Below are positions 1-5,663 of a stretch of 5,663 nucleotides of DNA, one piece after another. The stretch's first letter is position 1, and every line of letters starts with the position of its first letter. The stretch comes from Bacteroidales bacterium (GTDB lineage: Bacteria > Bacteroidota > Bacteroidia > Bacteroidales > NBLH01). Under the pieces are notes generated by a model that was not told the origin of the DNA, ran no database searches, and saw only the letters and a program-made list of their open reading frames with translations. Made by a program: the position numbers and the translations under genes. The stretch spans positions 1 to 5,663 of the forward strand of contig JARGGF010000363.1 in the NCBI GenBank assembly GCA_029210905.1, given 5' to 3'.

Positions 1-734
1 AGATCAACCAATTCTTCAAGAAAGGCATCAAACTCATCGGAAATTTTCCCATAGTAAGGCCTGTTTAACTCAATAAGGTTGTTTAAAGGATGTTTTTGAT
101 CACCAATTCGGTTAATAATTTCCTGATTGTTATATTTTTTTAAGGTCTGGGTCATGATATAAAGGCTTTCTACCCATCCGCCAGCGAGTATTAATAATCC
201 AACTTCATTTCTGTTATTGTTAAACAGATAGGCATCAGCATCTCGAAATACTGAAGATAAAATATACAGAAGCGAATCTTTATTGTTGTTGTTTTCTTCT
301 ATCCTTTTTAAGGTCTTATCATCCAGGGTACTTAATATGCCCAGTTCCTTGGATAAAACTTTAACTACCGCAAAATATCCTGCCGCATCCGGAAGTTGCT
401 CATAAATATTTAAATAACTCAAATCACAACCATATATTCCTAAATTTAATGCCTGCTTAAAAGTTGTGGAATAATTATTCTGATTTTGCACCGGGTTTAG
501 TATCTCTTTATTATAGGGCACTTTATTTTCTTTTACCAAAAGCGCAACCTGAAATGGGGAGGGCAAACTAAATAGCCTGTTGTTAATTTTTACAATGGTG
601 GGATCTTTTAGCAAAGTGGAGTCAATTTTATTACTTGCATCCTCTTCGTTACTATTATTACAAGCTGAAAATAGCAGGCCTGCAATAATTGGCAGCATTA
701 TAAAAAATGAGTTAATTGCCTTAATTTTAAACAT
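1..734 (-). CDS. Putative lipoprotein of unknown function (N-terminal 244 codons; 3' end off the left edge)
   Basis: I do not recognise this protein's family. Translating the minus strand from the ATG at 734-732 gives 244 uninterrupted codons running off the window edge, so the C-terminus is missing. Residues 1-24 form a type II signal peptide: a short basic start (MFKIK), a hydrophobic core, and a lipobox LFSAC with the lipidated Cys at 25. The Phe at -3 is slightly unusual. The next residues, NNSNEEDAS, are polar and acidic. In Bacteroidota an acidic stretch close to the Cys can act as a surface-export signal, so outer-leaflet exposure is possible (inference). The rest looks soluble and mostly helical, with no catalytic motif that I can name. 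Recognisable local stretches include NLGIYGCDLSYLNIYEQ (97-113), an Asn-rich patch (148-151), LLILAGGWVESLYI (180-193) and PYYGKISDEFDAFLEEL (226-242). It is transcribed divergently from the peptidase gene and has its own promoter-like element. The reading frame and lipoprotein nature are solid; the function is unknown. Confidence 0.85.
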   Translation of the reverse strand, partial: MFKIKAINSFFIMLPIIAGLLFSACNNSNEEDASNKIDSTLLKDPTIVKINNRLFSLPSPFQVALLVKENKVPYNKEILNPVQNQNNYSTTFKQALNLGIYGCDLSYLNIYEQLPDAAGYFAVVKVLSKELGILSTLDDKTLKRIEENNNNKDSLLYILSSVFRDADAYLFNNNRNEVGLLILAGGWVESLYIMTQTLKKYNNQEIINRIGDQKHPLNNLIELNRPYYGKISDEFDAFLEELVD

Positions 735-779
735 AATAAATACCTTTTTTCTATGCGATATTAATGCTTTATTGATTGA

Positions 780-810
780 CAAATATAATAAAGCTTGGAT
801 AATTAACCAA
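780..810 (-). promoter_or_regulatory. Bacteroidota-type promoter for the lipoprotein gene
   Basis: On the minus strand, TATATTTG (787-780) matches the TAnnTTTG -7 consensus exactly. TTGG (810-807), close to the -33 TTTG/TTG element, lies 19 bases upstream, which is a normal spacing. The expected transcript start near 774 would leave a leader of about 40 bases. Bacteroidota primary-sigma recognition of this motif is established; its use here is inferred. Confidence 0.6.
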
Positions 811-812
811 TA

Positions 813-838
813 TACGAATCCTTTTTGATCTATTCGTA
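813..838. repeat. 7-bp inverted repeat, possible operator
   Basis: TACGAAT (813-819) is mirrored by ATTCGTA (832-838) with 12 bases between the arms. It sits immediately upstream of the -33 region of the leftward promoter, where an activator or repressor could bind. A 7-bp perfect dyad can arise by chance in AT-rich DNA, so the operator role is tentative. Confidence 0.3.
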
Positions 839-843
839 CCTAC

Positions 844-867
844 TTTGGCTCTAAATTTCGTGCCAAA
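844..867. repeat. 6-bp inverted repeat, possible operator
   Basis: TTTGGC (844-849) is mirrored by GCCAAA (862-867), again with a 12-base spacer. It lies five bases from the preceding dyad and between the two divergent promoters. The arm sequences of the two dyads differ, so they would not be two copies of one site. Chance occurrence is quite possible. Confidence 0.25.
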
Positions 868-898
868 TAAGGTAATAAGGAACAGAATTTTATAATTT

Positions 899-934
899 TT
901 ACATTTGTTTTGGATATCAAATATTACATTTGTT
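899..934 (+). repeat. 11-bp direct repeat TTACATTTGTT, period 25
   Basis: TTACATTTGTT occurs exactly at 899-909 and again at 924-934. Each copy contains a TACATTTG that fits the Bacteroidota -7 consensus. The 25-base period lets the TTTG of the first copy serve as the -33 element of the second, or the two copies may be separate overlapping promoters. Confidence 0.6.
904..932 (+). promoter_or_regulatory. Bacteroidota-type promoter for the S9 peptidase gene
   Basis: TTTG (904-907) is followed after 17 bases by TACATTTG (925-932), a full match to TAnnTTTG. Transcription would start near 938, giving a leader of roughly 110 bases to the ATG at 1047. A second TACATTTG at 900-907 has no clear -33 partner and is the weaker alternative. 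Confidence 0.6.
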
Positions 935-1046
935 CGATTTTCAGCTTTTTGTGCGATTAATTGTACTTAAATTTCTTTGCAAAAAATATTTTAAAATCGA
1001 TGAAATAAATTTATTTTTAATGCTTCATAAATATAAACTTATTAAA

Positions 1047-3194
1047 ATGAAAAATACTATTTTATTATTTATTTGTTTGATACTGGGTATTTCCAGTTTT
1101 GGCCAGCAAAAGGAACTTACTATTGAAGATGCCGTAGTAGGCCGATGGCGGCAATTTTATCCCGAAGATTTAATGAGCTTAAAATGGAGAGATAATGAGC
1201 GATTCAATTTTATCAAAGCCTGGACAGAAATTGCAGAAGGCAATATAAAAAATGCTGAAATTACCAGCATATTAAAACTTGATGAATTAAATGCTATTCT
1301 TGAAAAAGCAGGTATAGAAAAGCTGCAATATATTGCTGATTATGAGTGGGATAGTGATGATTTAATCAGGTTTGAAACCGCTTCTAAATTAGTTGTCATA
1401 AATCTTTCTAAAAAGAGCATTGAAAAATCGATTGACCTGAAGGAAAATGCCAGCAATAAACAATTTTTTAAGAAAACAGGAAGTCTTGCATACACTATTG
1501 ATAATAATCTGTTTGTAACAACAAACGATGGAAAAAATATTCAAATCACTAACGATCAGGACAAAGGAATTGTAAATGGTAGCGATTATGTTCATCGTCA
1601 GGAGTTTGGTATAGATAATGGGATATTCTGGTCTCCTGATGGAAATTACCTGGCCTTTTACCGAAAGGATGAAACCATGGTGGCCGATTACCCCTTAGTT
1701 GATATCACTACAAGAATGGCAACCCTGCATAACATAAAATATCCTATGGCAGGAGAAACCAGCGAGCAAGTTATGCTTGGTGTTTATAATTTTAATACGG
1801 GCAAGACTATTTTTCTAAAAACAAAGGGTGCAAAGGATGATTATTTAACAAGGATTACCTGGGATCCTACTGAAAAATTTATTTATGTAGCTGAGTTGAA
1901 CAGGGGACAAAACCATATGATGTTAAATAAATTTGATGCCGGAACCGGCGATTTTATAACAACACTTTTTGAAGAAAAAAATCCAAAATATGTTGAGCCC
2001 GAGCATGATATGTATTTTTTGAAAAGTAATCCTAATCAGTTTTTGTGGTTTAGTGAAAGGGATGGCTACCAGCATTTATATTTGTATGAAACATCTGGTA
2101 AATTAATTAAACAAGTTACCCAGGGGAGTTTTGTAGTTACCGATTTTTTAGGATTCGACGCTAAAGATCAAAATATTTATGTGCTTACTACAAAAGATAG
2201 CCCGTTGGAAAGACAATTATACAAGTACAATATTAAGAGTGGTAAAGCACTTAAATTGACTGAAAGCGAAGGAATGCACCAGGTTAAATTAAATCCAGAC
2301 AAGACCTTCTTTATTGATAATTATTCAAATTCAGAGATTCCCAGAAAAATAAACCTGGTAAACGATAAATCTAAGATTATCAAAGAATTAGTAAATGCTA
2401 AGGATCCCTTAAAAGATTACAAACTTGGCGAAATGAGCATTGGCACTTTAAAAGCTGCAGATGGAAATACAGATTTGTATTACCGTATGATAAAACCTGT
2501 TGATTTTGATCCTGCGAAAAAATATCCGGTGATTGTTTATGTTTACGGAGGGCCTCATGCTCAATTGGTTGAAAACTCATGGCTTGGCGGAACAGGACTT
2601 TGGGAGTATTACATGGCACAAAAAGGTTACATAATGTTTACACTAGATAATCGCGGATCAGCGAATAGAGGTCTTGAATTCGAAAATGTTATCCACAGGC
2701 AATGTGGCCAGGAAGAAATGAAAGACCAGATGAAAGGTATTGAATATTTAAAATCTTTGCCTTTTGTTGATCAGGATAAAATTGGAGTAGATGGATGGAG
2801 CTACGGAGGTTTTATGACGATTTCCCTAATGGTTAATAATCCTGAGACTTTTAAAGTTGCTTGTGCCGGGGGGCCGGTAATTGACTGGAAATATTACGAA
2901 GTAATGTACGGTGAAAGATACATGGATACCCCACAGGAAAACCCTGAAGGTTATGAAAAAACCAGTCTGCTGGATAAAGTAGAAAACCTGAAAGGCAGGT
3001 TGATGATTATTCATGGCGGTCAGGATCCTGTGGTAGTTTGGCAAAACAGCCAGGATTTTGTCAAGCATTGTATAGATAAAGGAGTGCTACTGGATTATTT
3101 TATATACCCTACGCACGAACATAATGTGCGCGGTAAAGACAGGATTCATTTAATGAAAAAGATTACTCAATATTTCGATGATTTTTTAAAATAG
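1047..3194 (+). CDS. Secreted dipeptidyl-peptidase IV family serine peptidase (S9B)
   Basis: This 715-residue protein is probably a periplasmic or exported exopeptidase that removes Xaa-Pro or Xaa-Ala dipeptides from peptide N-termini. Residues 1-19 are a signal peptide (MKNTILLF start, probable cut after SSFG before QQ). Residues about 80-440 fit the DPP IV beta-propeller domain, including FWSPDGNYLAFYRKDETM (194-211). From about 460 to the end is the alpha/beta-hydrolase domain. The nucleophile is Ser585 in GWSYGG, the acid Asp660 in HGGQDP, and the base His692 in HEHNV. Tyr500 in VYGGP matches the oxyanion Tyr547 of human DPP4. Trp614, Tyr617 and Tyr621 in DWKYYEVMYGERYM align with the human S1 proline pocket. 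Human Asn710 aligns with a Val here, and the Glu-Glu substrate anchor appears as Gln-Glu (185-186). The length is normal for the family. I chose the ATG at 1047 because it gives a compact signal peptide; an in-frame ATG at 1020 would add nine residues. The family is certain; substrate preference is inferred. Confidence 0.93.
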   Translation: MKNTILLFICLILGISSFGQQKELTIEDAVVGRWRQFYPEDLMSLKWRDNERFNFIKAWTEIAEGNIKNAEITSILKLDELNAILEKAGIEKLQYIADYEWDSDDLIRFETASKLVVINLSKKSIEKSIDLKENASNKQFFKKTGSLAYTIDNNLFVTTNDGKNIQITNDQDKGIVNGSDYVHRQEFGIDNGIFWSPDGNYLAFYRKDETMVADYPLVDITTRMATLHNIKYPMAGETSEQVMLGVYNFNTGKTIFLKTKGAKDDYLTRITWDPTEKFIYVAELNRGQNHMMLNKFDAGTGDFITTLFEEKNPKYVEPEHDMYFLKSNPNQFLWFSERDGYQHLYLYETSGKLIKQVTQGSFVVTDFLGFDAKDQNIYVLTTKDSPLERQLYKYNIKSGKALKLTESEGMHQVKLNPDKTFFIDNYSNSEIPRKINLVNDKSKIIKELVNAKDPLKDYKLGEMSIGTLKAADGNTDLYYRMIKPVDFDPAKKYPVIVYVYGGPHAQLVENSWLGGTGLWEYYMAQKGYIMFTLDNRGSANRGLEFENVIHRQCGQEEMKDQMKGIEYLKSLPFVDQDKIGVDGWSYGGFMTISLMVNNPETFKVACAGGPVIDWKYYEVMYGERYMDTPQENPEGYEKTSLLDKVENLKGRLMIIHGGQDPVVVWQNSQDFVKHCIDKGVLLDYFIYPTHEHNVRGKDRIHLMKKITQYFDDFLK

Positions 3195-3214
3195 AAAAAT
3201 ATAGATTAATAACT

Positions 3215-3253
3215 TAAAAGTCAATTAATTATCAATTAATTAATTGACTTTTA
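3215..3253 (+). terminator. Hairpin terminator downstream of the peptidase gene
   Basis: A perfect 16-bp stem pairs 3215-3230 (TAAAAGTCAATTAATT) with 3238-3253 around a 7-base loop. It begins 20 bases after the TAG. The 3' arm ends in TTTTA and is followed by more T-rich sequence, so it can act as an intrinsic terminator. The matching A-run on the 5' side makes it potentially bidirectional. The stem is unusually AT-rich, with only two G-C pairs. Confidence 0.7.
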
Positions 3254-3280
3254 GCATTTAATCGATTTTAAAAAAACCAC

Positions 3281-3320
3281 TTATTGATTTTTTCTATACA
3301 CCTATATGAAAATCAAATAA
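3281..3320. repeat. Imperfect inverted repeat upstream of pntAA
   Basis: TTGATTTT (3284-3291) pairs with AAAATCAA (3309-3316). Allowing one bulged A at 3317, the stem extends by TTA (3281-3283) against TAA (3318-3320). The loop is 17 bases. It lies 42 bases upstream of the pntAA -7 element, outside the likely transcript, so if functional it is more likely a protein-binding site or a back-up terminator than a leader structure. It could be chance. Confidence 0.3.
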
Positions 3321-3361
3321 GAATAAAAGATGATTAAGTCATAATATTTTGAATATTTTAA

Positions 3362-3369
3362 TACTTTTG
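3362..3369 (+). promoter_or_regulatory. -7 element of the probable pnt operon promoter
   Basis: TACTTTTG fits the TAnnTTTG consensus and ends 17 bases before the pntAA ATG, implying a very short leader. There is no clear -33 TTTG at the usual distance; the nearest TTTG (3348-3351) is only 10 bases upstream. The hairpin after the peptidase gene argues that pntAA needs its own promoter. Confidence 0.5.
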
Positions 3370-3386
3370 GAAAAAAAATTAAAACC

Positions 3387-4514
3387 ATGATAATTGGAAT
3401 ATTAAAAGAAACTGGTTCTGAAAAAAGAGTGACCATGTTACCTGATATGGTTAAAATACTGACTGGTTTAAAGGTACAGCTACTTGTAGAAAAGGGAGCC
3501 GGAGATTCTGTATTTGTTTCTGATAATGAGTACGTTGAAGCCGGTGCTGAAATATCAGACAGGCAATCACTTTTACAAAAAAGTGACTTGATTGTTTTTA
3601 TCAATCAATTGAGTTCCAATGAAATTCAGCAAATTGGTGCCACAAAGGTTTTGGTTGGGGCTATGAATCCATATGTTAATTTAGATGGAGTTAAACAATT
3701 AATGGCCCAAAAAGTGACTTCTTTTAGTCTTGAATTGGTGCCCAGAACAAGCAGGGCACAATCAATGGATATTCTTTCATCTATGGCTACTATTACTGGT
3801 TACAGGGCTGTGCTTGATGCAGCTTTCCACCTGCCTAGATTTTTCCCTATGTTTATGTCAGCAGCTGGTACTATCAAACCTGCAAAGGTTTTGATTTTAG
3901 GTGCTGGAGTTGCCGGTCTTCAGGCCATTGCAATTTCCCGAAAACTAGGTGCAGTTGTAGAAGTTTTTGATGTGCGTTCTGCAGTAAAAGAAGAGGTGAA
4001 AAGCCTGGGCGGTAAATTTATTGAAGTGGAAGGTGCTATTGAGGATGCAAATGCTGGTGGATATGCTGTTGAACAAACTGAAGAGTTTAAGCAGAAACAA
4101 ACCCAATTAATTCAGGATCATGCTGTTAAGGCTGATGTGGTAATCTGTACTGCACAAATTCCTGGTAGAAGAGCACCGCTTTTGGTTAAAAAATCAACAG
4201 TGGAGCAAATGCGCAAAGGATCAATAATCATTGATCTTGCTGCTTCATCCGGGGGAAATTGTGAGCTCACAAAAGATGATCAAACAATTGTTCATGAAGG
4301 GGTTAAAATAATCGGTAATTCATATTATCCTACTGATATGCAGATAGATGCCAGTGCAATGTTTGGACGAAATGTGGTGAATCTGTTGAAATTATTTATT
4401 ACGGAGGATGGCAACCTTGATCTCAATTTTGAAGATGATATTATTAAAGGAACTTGTTTGACAAAGGATGGAGAAATAGTAAATGAACGTGTTAAATCAA
4501 TGATAGACAAATAA
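3387..4514 (+). CDS. pntAA: NAD(P) transhydrogenase subunit alpha part 1 (NAD(H)-binding domain I)
   Basis: This 375-residue soluble subunit binds NAD(H) and donates hydride to NADP+ bound on PntB, in the proton-translocating transhydrogenase. The N-terminal MIIGILKETGSEKRV is the start typical of the alanine dehydrogenase/PNT family. The stretch PRTSRAQSMDILSS (119-132) carries Arg120, Gln125, Asp128 and Ser131, matching the RQD-loop residues of the Rhodospirillum rubrum domain I. The Rossmann fingerprint GAGVAGLQAIA is at 172-182, with the ribose-binding acid Asp195 in VFDVR. GGYAVEQ (224-230) fits the mobile loop, with its conserved Tyr at 226. NCELT (291-295) and NVVNLLKL (329-336) are also family-typical. 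The protein stops before any membrane segment, as expected for the split alpha subunit, and its length is close to the usual 375-385. There is no Shine-Dalgarno sequence; the start is preceded by an A-rich run. It is the first gene of a probable pntAA-pntAB-pntB operon. Confidence 0.96.
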   Translation: MIIGILKETGSEKRVTMLPDMVKILTGLKVQLLVEKGAGDSVFVSDNEYVEAGAEISDRQSLLQKSDLIVFINQLSSNEIQQIGATKVLVGAMNPYVNLDGVKQLMAQKVTSFSLELVPRTSRAQSMDILSSMATITGYRAVLDAAFHLPRFFPMFMSAAGTIKPAKVLILGAGVAGLQAIAISRKLGAVVEVFDVRSAVKEEVKSLGGKFIEVEGAIEDANAGGYAVEQTEEFKQKQTQLIQDHAVKADVVICTAQIPGRRAPLLVKKSTVEQMRKGSIIIDLAASSGGNCELTKDDQTIVHEGVKIIGNSYYPTDMQIDASAMFGRNVVNLLKLFITEDGNLDLNFEDDIIKGTCLTKDGEIVNERVKSMIDK

Positions 4515-4569
4515 TGTAAGAAATTAATTTTTGTAAATCATTGATATATTGTGATTTGAATAAACAATG

Positions 4570-4584
4570 CTGGTTGATTACCAG
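4570..4584 (+). other. Small hairpin in front of pntAB
   Basis: CTGGT (4570-4574) pairs with ACCAG (4580-4584) around a 5-base loop, ending 16 bases before the pntAB ATG and followed by an A-run. In the operon mRNA it could form at the edge of the ribosome-binding window. The 5-bp stem is short, so any role in translation or mRNA processing is speculative. Confidence 0.25.
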
Positions 4585-4600
4585 AAAAAAAATACAAACT

Positions 4601-4927
4601 ATGGAACAAGCATTACAATTTTTTAATCAAAATGAAGAGGCAATCTTTGTCATAGTTCTATCTTTTTTTTTGGGCATGGAGGTAATAGCCCATGTACCAT
4701 CGGTACTTCATACTCCCCTTATGTCAGGAGCAAACGCTATAAGTGGAGTAATTATTATCGGGGGCATCATATTATTAGGACATGCAGATTTAACAACATT
4801 TAATTTAAGATTGGTTTTAGGAATTCTGGCGGTCTTTTTTGCTACTTTAAATGTTGCAGGTGGTTTTGTTGTCACCGACAGGATGCTGGATATGTTTAAA
4901 AAGAAAAAGAATAAAAAAGTTGAATGA
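4601..4927 (+). CDS. pntAB: NAD(P) transhydrogenase subunit alpha part 2 (small membrane subunit)
   Basis: This 108-residue inner-membrane subunit forms part of the proton channel (domain II) of the transhydrogenase together with PntB. Three hydrophobic segments are visible at about 14-30, 47-61 and 69-91. The family signature VPSVLHTPLMSGANAISG spans residues 32-49 and includes His37 of the conserved HTPLMS motif in the proton path. The C-terminal GGFVVTDRMLDMFKKK matches the end of the E. coli alpha subunit, which carries domains I and II on one chain. The tail (KKKKNKK) is strongly basic and probably cytoplasmic. The frame is open upstream to an ATG at 4541, but the extra 20 residues (MIYCDLNKQC...) are unlike the family, so I chose the ATG at 4601. 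It starts 86 bases after pntAA and ends 61 bases before pntB, with no convincing promoter in either gap. There is no Shine-Dalgarno sequence. Confidence 0.94.
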   Translation: MEQALQFFNQNEEAIFVIVLSFFLGMEVIAHVPSVLHTPLMSGANAISGVIIIGGIILLGHADLTTFNLRLVLGILAVFFATLNVAGGFVVTDRMLDMFKKKKNKKVE

Positions 4928-4988
4928 TACTTATTGGAATTCAATTAATTAAAGTAGATCATTTACTTAAAAGCACAAAAAACATAAC

Positions 4989-5663
4989 ATGGAAAATACT
5001 GGTTTAATAATACTTGACTTTAGTTATCTTATAGCAGCTATACTTTTTGTAATAGGGCTTAAATTAATGAGTCATCCTGAATCTTCAAAACGTGGAAACT
5101 TATATGCTGCATCCGGAATGGTGCTGGCCATGCTTACCACGCTTATTTTGCATAAAGATCCGCATGGCAATAATATTCCACTCGCAAATATTATTGTAGT
5201 TATTACAGTTATTGCAATTGGAACAATAACAGGTGCTATTATTGCCCGCAGAATTAAAATGACAGCAATGCCTCAGTTGGTGTCATTTTATAATGCTACT
5301 GGTGGTGCAGCATCAGCCCTGGTGGCGTTAATAGAATTTTCAAACCCTGAAAATTCTTCCATACTGGTTACTGTTTTAGGTCTGGTAATTGGTAGCCTTA
5401 CCTTTAGTGGAAGTATGGGGGCTTATCTTAAACTTGATGGTAAAATGGGGGATACTTCAAATAAAATATTTCCCTACATTAATATTACCATGCTAATCAT
5501 TGTTTTAATATCTACAATTTATCTGCTTGTAGTCAAGGACCCATTTATGGACAGGGAAGTTATTGTTTATATTCTTTTAGCGGTATCTTTGGTTTATGGG
5601 GTCTTTTTTGTGATACCCATTGGCGGGGCTGATATGCCTGTTGTAATTTCACTGTTAAACTCA
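4989..5663 (+). CDS. pntB: NAD(P) transhydrogenase subunit beta (N-terminal 225 codons; 3' end off the right edge)
   Basis: PntB supplies the remaining membrane helices of domain II and the NADP(H)-binding domain III. Only the membrane part is in the window; the family is usually about 460-480 residues, so roughly half is missing, including all of domain III. The start MENTGLIILDFSYLIAAILF opens directly into a hydrophobic segment. Further hydrophobic segments lie at about 38-54, 64-85, 123-142, 162-182 and 190-211. Family motifs are KMTAMPQLVSFYNATGG (90-106), GSLTFSGSMGAYLKLDGKM (135-153) and GGADMPVVISLLNS (212-225), the last being the linker into domain III, with Asp215 matching E. coli Asp213. 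Where E. coli PntB has His91 in MPELVAILHS, this protein has Asn102. The frame is open and unbroken to the edge. The start has no Shine-Dalgarno sequence and lies 61 bases after pntAB, consistent with one transcript for all three subunits. Confidence 0.95.
   Translation, partial: MENTGLIILDFSYLIAAILFVIGLKLMSHPESSKRGNLYAASGMVLAMLTTLILHKDPHGNNIPLANIIVVITVIAIGTITGAIIARRIKMTAMPQLVSFYNATGGAASALVALIEFSNPENSSILVTVLGLVIGSLTFSGSMGAYLKLDGKMGDTSNKIFPYINITMLIIVLISTIYLLVVKDPFMDREVIVYILLAVSLVYGVFFVIPIGGADMPVVISLLNS

Larger units (their letters stand above)
735..1046. other. Divergent intergenic region between the lipoprotein and peptidase genes
   Basis: This stretch of just over 300 bases holds no gene that I can support. 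From left to right it contains the short lipoprotein leader, a minus-strand promoter-like element (780-810), two small dyads (813-838 and 844-867), two TACATTTG elements facing right (900-907 and 925-932), and an AT-rich leader of about 110 bases before the peptidase start. That leader also contains an 8-bp inverted repeat, TCGATTTT (934-941) and AAAATCGA (993-1000), separated by 51 bases. An open frame continues upstream of the peptidase start to a TTG at 930, but it overlaps the promoter element and lacks a convincing start. Confidence 0.7.

Noticed and set aside
580..828. Plus-strand open frame of 82 codons starting near 580
   Set aside because: It lies largely antisense to the lipoprotein coding frame and reads as the complement of its signal peptide and promoter region; there is no family resemblance or initiation signal.
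930..1046. N-terminal extension of the peptidase from a TTG at 930
   Set aside because: It would start inside the TACATTTG promoter element and place about 40 residues in front of a complete signal peptide; the ATG at 1047 is far more likely.
2398..3604. Minus-strand open frames opposite the peptidase gene and pntAA
   Set aside because: They are antisense shadows of strongly conserved coding sequence, with no recognisable protein features and no promoter pattern.
4541..4600. Twenty-residue extension of PntAB from the ATG at 4541
   Set aside because: The extra residues do not resemble PntAB proteins and cover the intergenic hairpin; the ATG at 4601 gives the usual N-terminus and length.
4941..4950. 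Third copy of TCAATTAATT, between pntAB and pntB
   Set aside because: A decamer this AT-rich is expected to recur by chance here, and this copy is not part of a hairpin.
1..5663. Mobile elements, CRISPR arrays, tRNA/rRNA genes or a novel defence-type system
   Set aside because: Both strands were read for repeat-spacer patterns, transposase motifs, terminal repeats and tRNA-like folds; none was seen, and the recognisable genes are ordinary envelope and redox functions.

Overview
The window looks like a chromosomal stretch from a member of the Bacteroidota. The DNA is AT-rich by eye. Start codons lack Shine-Dalgarno sequences. Several gene fronts carry the TAnnTTTG -7 promoter element typical of that phylum. 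The encoded proteins (an S9 dipeptidyl peptidase of the HEHNVRGKDR type, a lipoprotein with an acidic stretch just after the lipobox cysteine, and a three-subunit transhydrogenase) fit the same group. I cannot name the genus.

Layout: bases 1-734 hold the N-terminal 244 codons of a minus-strand lipoprotein gene of unknown function, whose 3' end lies beyond the left edge. A 312-base divergent intergenic region (735-1046) follows. It holds a good promoter facing left, tandem TACATTTG elements facing right, and two small dyads between them. Bases 1047-3194 encode a secreted or periplasmic serine peptidase of the dipeptidyl-peptidase IV family (S9B), with the catalytic Ser, Asp and His and the aromatic proline pocket all visible. 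A perfect 16-bp hairpin at 3215-3253 ends that unit.

Bases 3387-5663 hold the proton-translocating NAD(P) transhydrogenase genes in the three-gene order pntAA (NAD-binding domain I), pntAB (small membrane subunit) and pntB (second membrane part plus NADP-binding domain). pntB is cut by the right edge after 225 codons. A TACTTTTG element lies just in front of pntAA, and no convincing promoter or terminator lies between the three genes, so they are probably one operon. The product couples proton entry across the inner membrane to hydride transfer from NADH to NADP+, supplying NADPH. The peptidase and the lipoprotein act in the envelope and have no evident functional tie to the transhydrogenase.

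I found no mobile element, CRISPR array, RNA gene or clearly new multi-gene system. The points worth a second look are the unassigned lipoprotein, the structured divergent promoter region, the altered N-terminus-anchoring residues of the peptidase, and the Asn in PntB where Escherichia coli has His91.
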